NCBI RefSeq assembly: GCF_900452395.1
Contig: NZ_UGNV01000001.1
Span: 1,575,501 to 1,639,500, forward strand
DNA: 64,000 nt
Reading direction: 5' to 3'
From: Legionella beliardensis
GTDB lineage: Bacteria; Pseudomonadota; Gammaproteobacteria; Legionellales; Legionellaceae
The notes beneath the pieces were generated by a model, which did not search any database, was not told the origin of the DNA, and saw nothing but the letters and a program-made list of their open reading frames with translations. The position numbers were made by a program, and so were the translations under genes. Of this stretch, positions 63,092-64,000 are shown in pieces (position 1 is the first letter of the stretch; each line of letters begins with the position of its first letter).

Positions 63092-64000
63092 TTAAGATAA
63101 ATTTTGACAAATTACTTCAGTAATATATTTAGTATCTTCTATAGATAAACCATGATGGACAGGTATTGCTATGATCTCATTACATAAGCGCTCAGTCACT
63201 GGAAGGGTTAAATGGCCATATTTTTCAATAAAAATAGGCTGCTGATGCAATCCTCTAGGGTAATGAATGCCCGATTCAATTCCTTTCTCTTTTAATCTTA
63301 TAATTAATTCATTTCGATTAATTTTTGCTTGATTTGAATTGATAGTAAAACAATATTGATGAACAGCCGGTTGTGTATTAGGTAATGCTTGCTGAAGCTT
63401 AATACTAGGAATTGAAGATAAATATTCATTATATAGATGATAATTTCTACGCCGGATGGTTAACATGTCATCTAAACGTTTTAATTGCTCTCTTCCAATT
63501 GCAGCTTCTACATCTGTCATTCTATAATTTAAACCAATCATAGTATGAAGATATTTTCCTGTTTGCCCATGAGAACGCATATACCGTAGTTTATAAGCTA
63601 TCTCTTCATCATTGGTAAGAATCATTCCACCTTCGCCTACAAATAAATTTTTTGAAGGATAAAAAGAATAAGATGTAAAATCATTAAATCCCCCTACATC
63701 TTTATTTTGATACTTAGCACCATGTGCTTGCGCATTGTCCCAAATTACTTTTAAATCATATTTTTTAGCAAACTTTTCTATGCTATTAATATCGCAAACA
63801 TTACCAAACAAGTGTACAGGAGAAATAGCTCTAGTTTTATCCGTAATACGTTTGGCTGCATCTTCTAAGTCAATTAAAAATGTATCAGGATTAACATCAC
63901 ATATGACTGGCTTACCACCAGCCATCATGACCATTGAGCCAGTTGCCATAAATGTAAAAGAAGGCACTAATACTTCATCACCTGGTTGTAAGAAAGTCAT
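63092..64000 (-). CDS. DegT/DnrJ/EryC1-family sugar aminotransferase (5' end outside window)
   Basis: Partial: the reading frame continues past 64000, and the visible 302 residues begin within the N-terminal part (FLQPGDEVLVPSFTFMATG is normally 50-80 residues in). PLP-binding features are WDNAQAHGA (Asp) and SFYPSKNLFVGEGG with the Schiff-base Lys117 of the visible part. These enzymes transfer an amino group to ketosugar nucleotides. It is the first visible gene of the minus-strand glycan operon. Confidence 0.88.
   Translation of the reverse strand: MTFLQPGDEVLVPSFTFMATGSMVMMAGGKPVICDVNPDTFLIDLEDAAKRITDKTRAISPVHLFGNVCDINSIEKFAKKYDLKVIWDNAQAHGAKYQNKDVGGFNDFTSYSFYPSKNLFVGEGGMILTNDEEIAYKLRYMRSHGQTGKYLHTMIGLNYRMTDVEAAIGREQLKRLDDMLTIRRRNYHLYNEYLSSIPSIKLQQALPNTQPAVHQYCFTINSNQAKINRNELIIRLKEKGIESGIHYPRGLHQQPIFIEKYGHLTLPVTERLCNEIIAIPVHHGLSIEDTKYITEVICQNLS

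Overview
The window reads as chromosome of a Legionella-type gamma-proteobacterium. It is AT-rich (roughly 35-38% GC by eye) and full of proteins with eukaryotic-like modules: a U-box, a probable F-box, RI-type leucine-rich repeats, ankyrin repeats, a mitochondrial-carrier homologue and C-terminal CaaX prenylation motifs. It also carries secreted hydrolases, an OXA beta-lactamase and an envelope-polysaccharide locus. The genus is inferred from this combination. No rRNA or tRNA gene was found.

Layout. 0-5.2 kb: a cysteine-hydrolase-like effector candidate, an unknown protein, a zinc phospholipase C-like protein, and a LncP-type carrier. 5.2-7.8 kb: divergent aminoglycoside adenylyltransferase and OXA beta-lactamase genes, then a MazEF-type pair. 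7.8-14.3 kb: a U-box protein, an LRR protein ending in CTIM, a TIM-barrel hydrolase, an ankyrin gene with a probable N-terminal frameshift in a poly-A tract, and a gene-poor stretch holding an ankyrin pseudogene and dispersed repeats. 14.3-20.6 kb: GH18 chitinase, a secreted PQQ-type propeller and an outer-membrane barrel. 21-31 kb: LicD, RES/Xre and RelE-type toxin-antitoxin pairs, three SDR enzymes, a UmuD-like protein with a tiny downstream ORF, LysR, and unknown effector-like genes. 31-36 kb: a flavin monooxygenase-like protein ending in CVIF, a VOC protein, a small F-box candidate, a DUF808 protein, a protein ending in CNIL, and Nudix. 36-41 kb: GH16 glucanase, a receiver protein and a tandem pair of paralogous unknowns. 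41-47.6 kb: a Tus-like replication-terminator protein flanked by two copies of a 20-bp motif, CsaA, proBA, GST and PBP4. 47.7-64 kb: an envelope polysaccharide locus with KpsE/KpsD/KpsC-like export and synthesis genes, then glycosyltransferases, a Gfo/Idh oxidoreductase and a DegT aminotransferase that runs off the window.

The strongest unifying signal is a shared promoter architecture: half-site nTTAAT, five bases, half-site CTTAA(T/G), ten bases, then a -10 hexamer. It lies upstream of five genes of effector type (starts near 1599, 4312, 23305, 38720 and 39868), with a looser version before the LRR gene. It fits the PmrA box known to control Dot/Icm effectors in Legionella and ties scattered unknown genes into one candidate regulon. 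Three proteins elsewhere end in CaaX motifs, suggesting host-membrane targeting.
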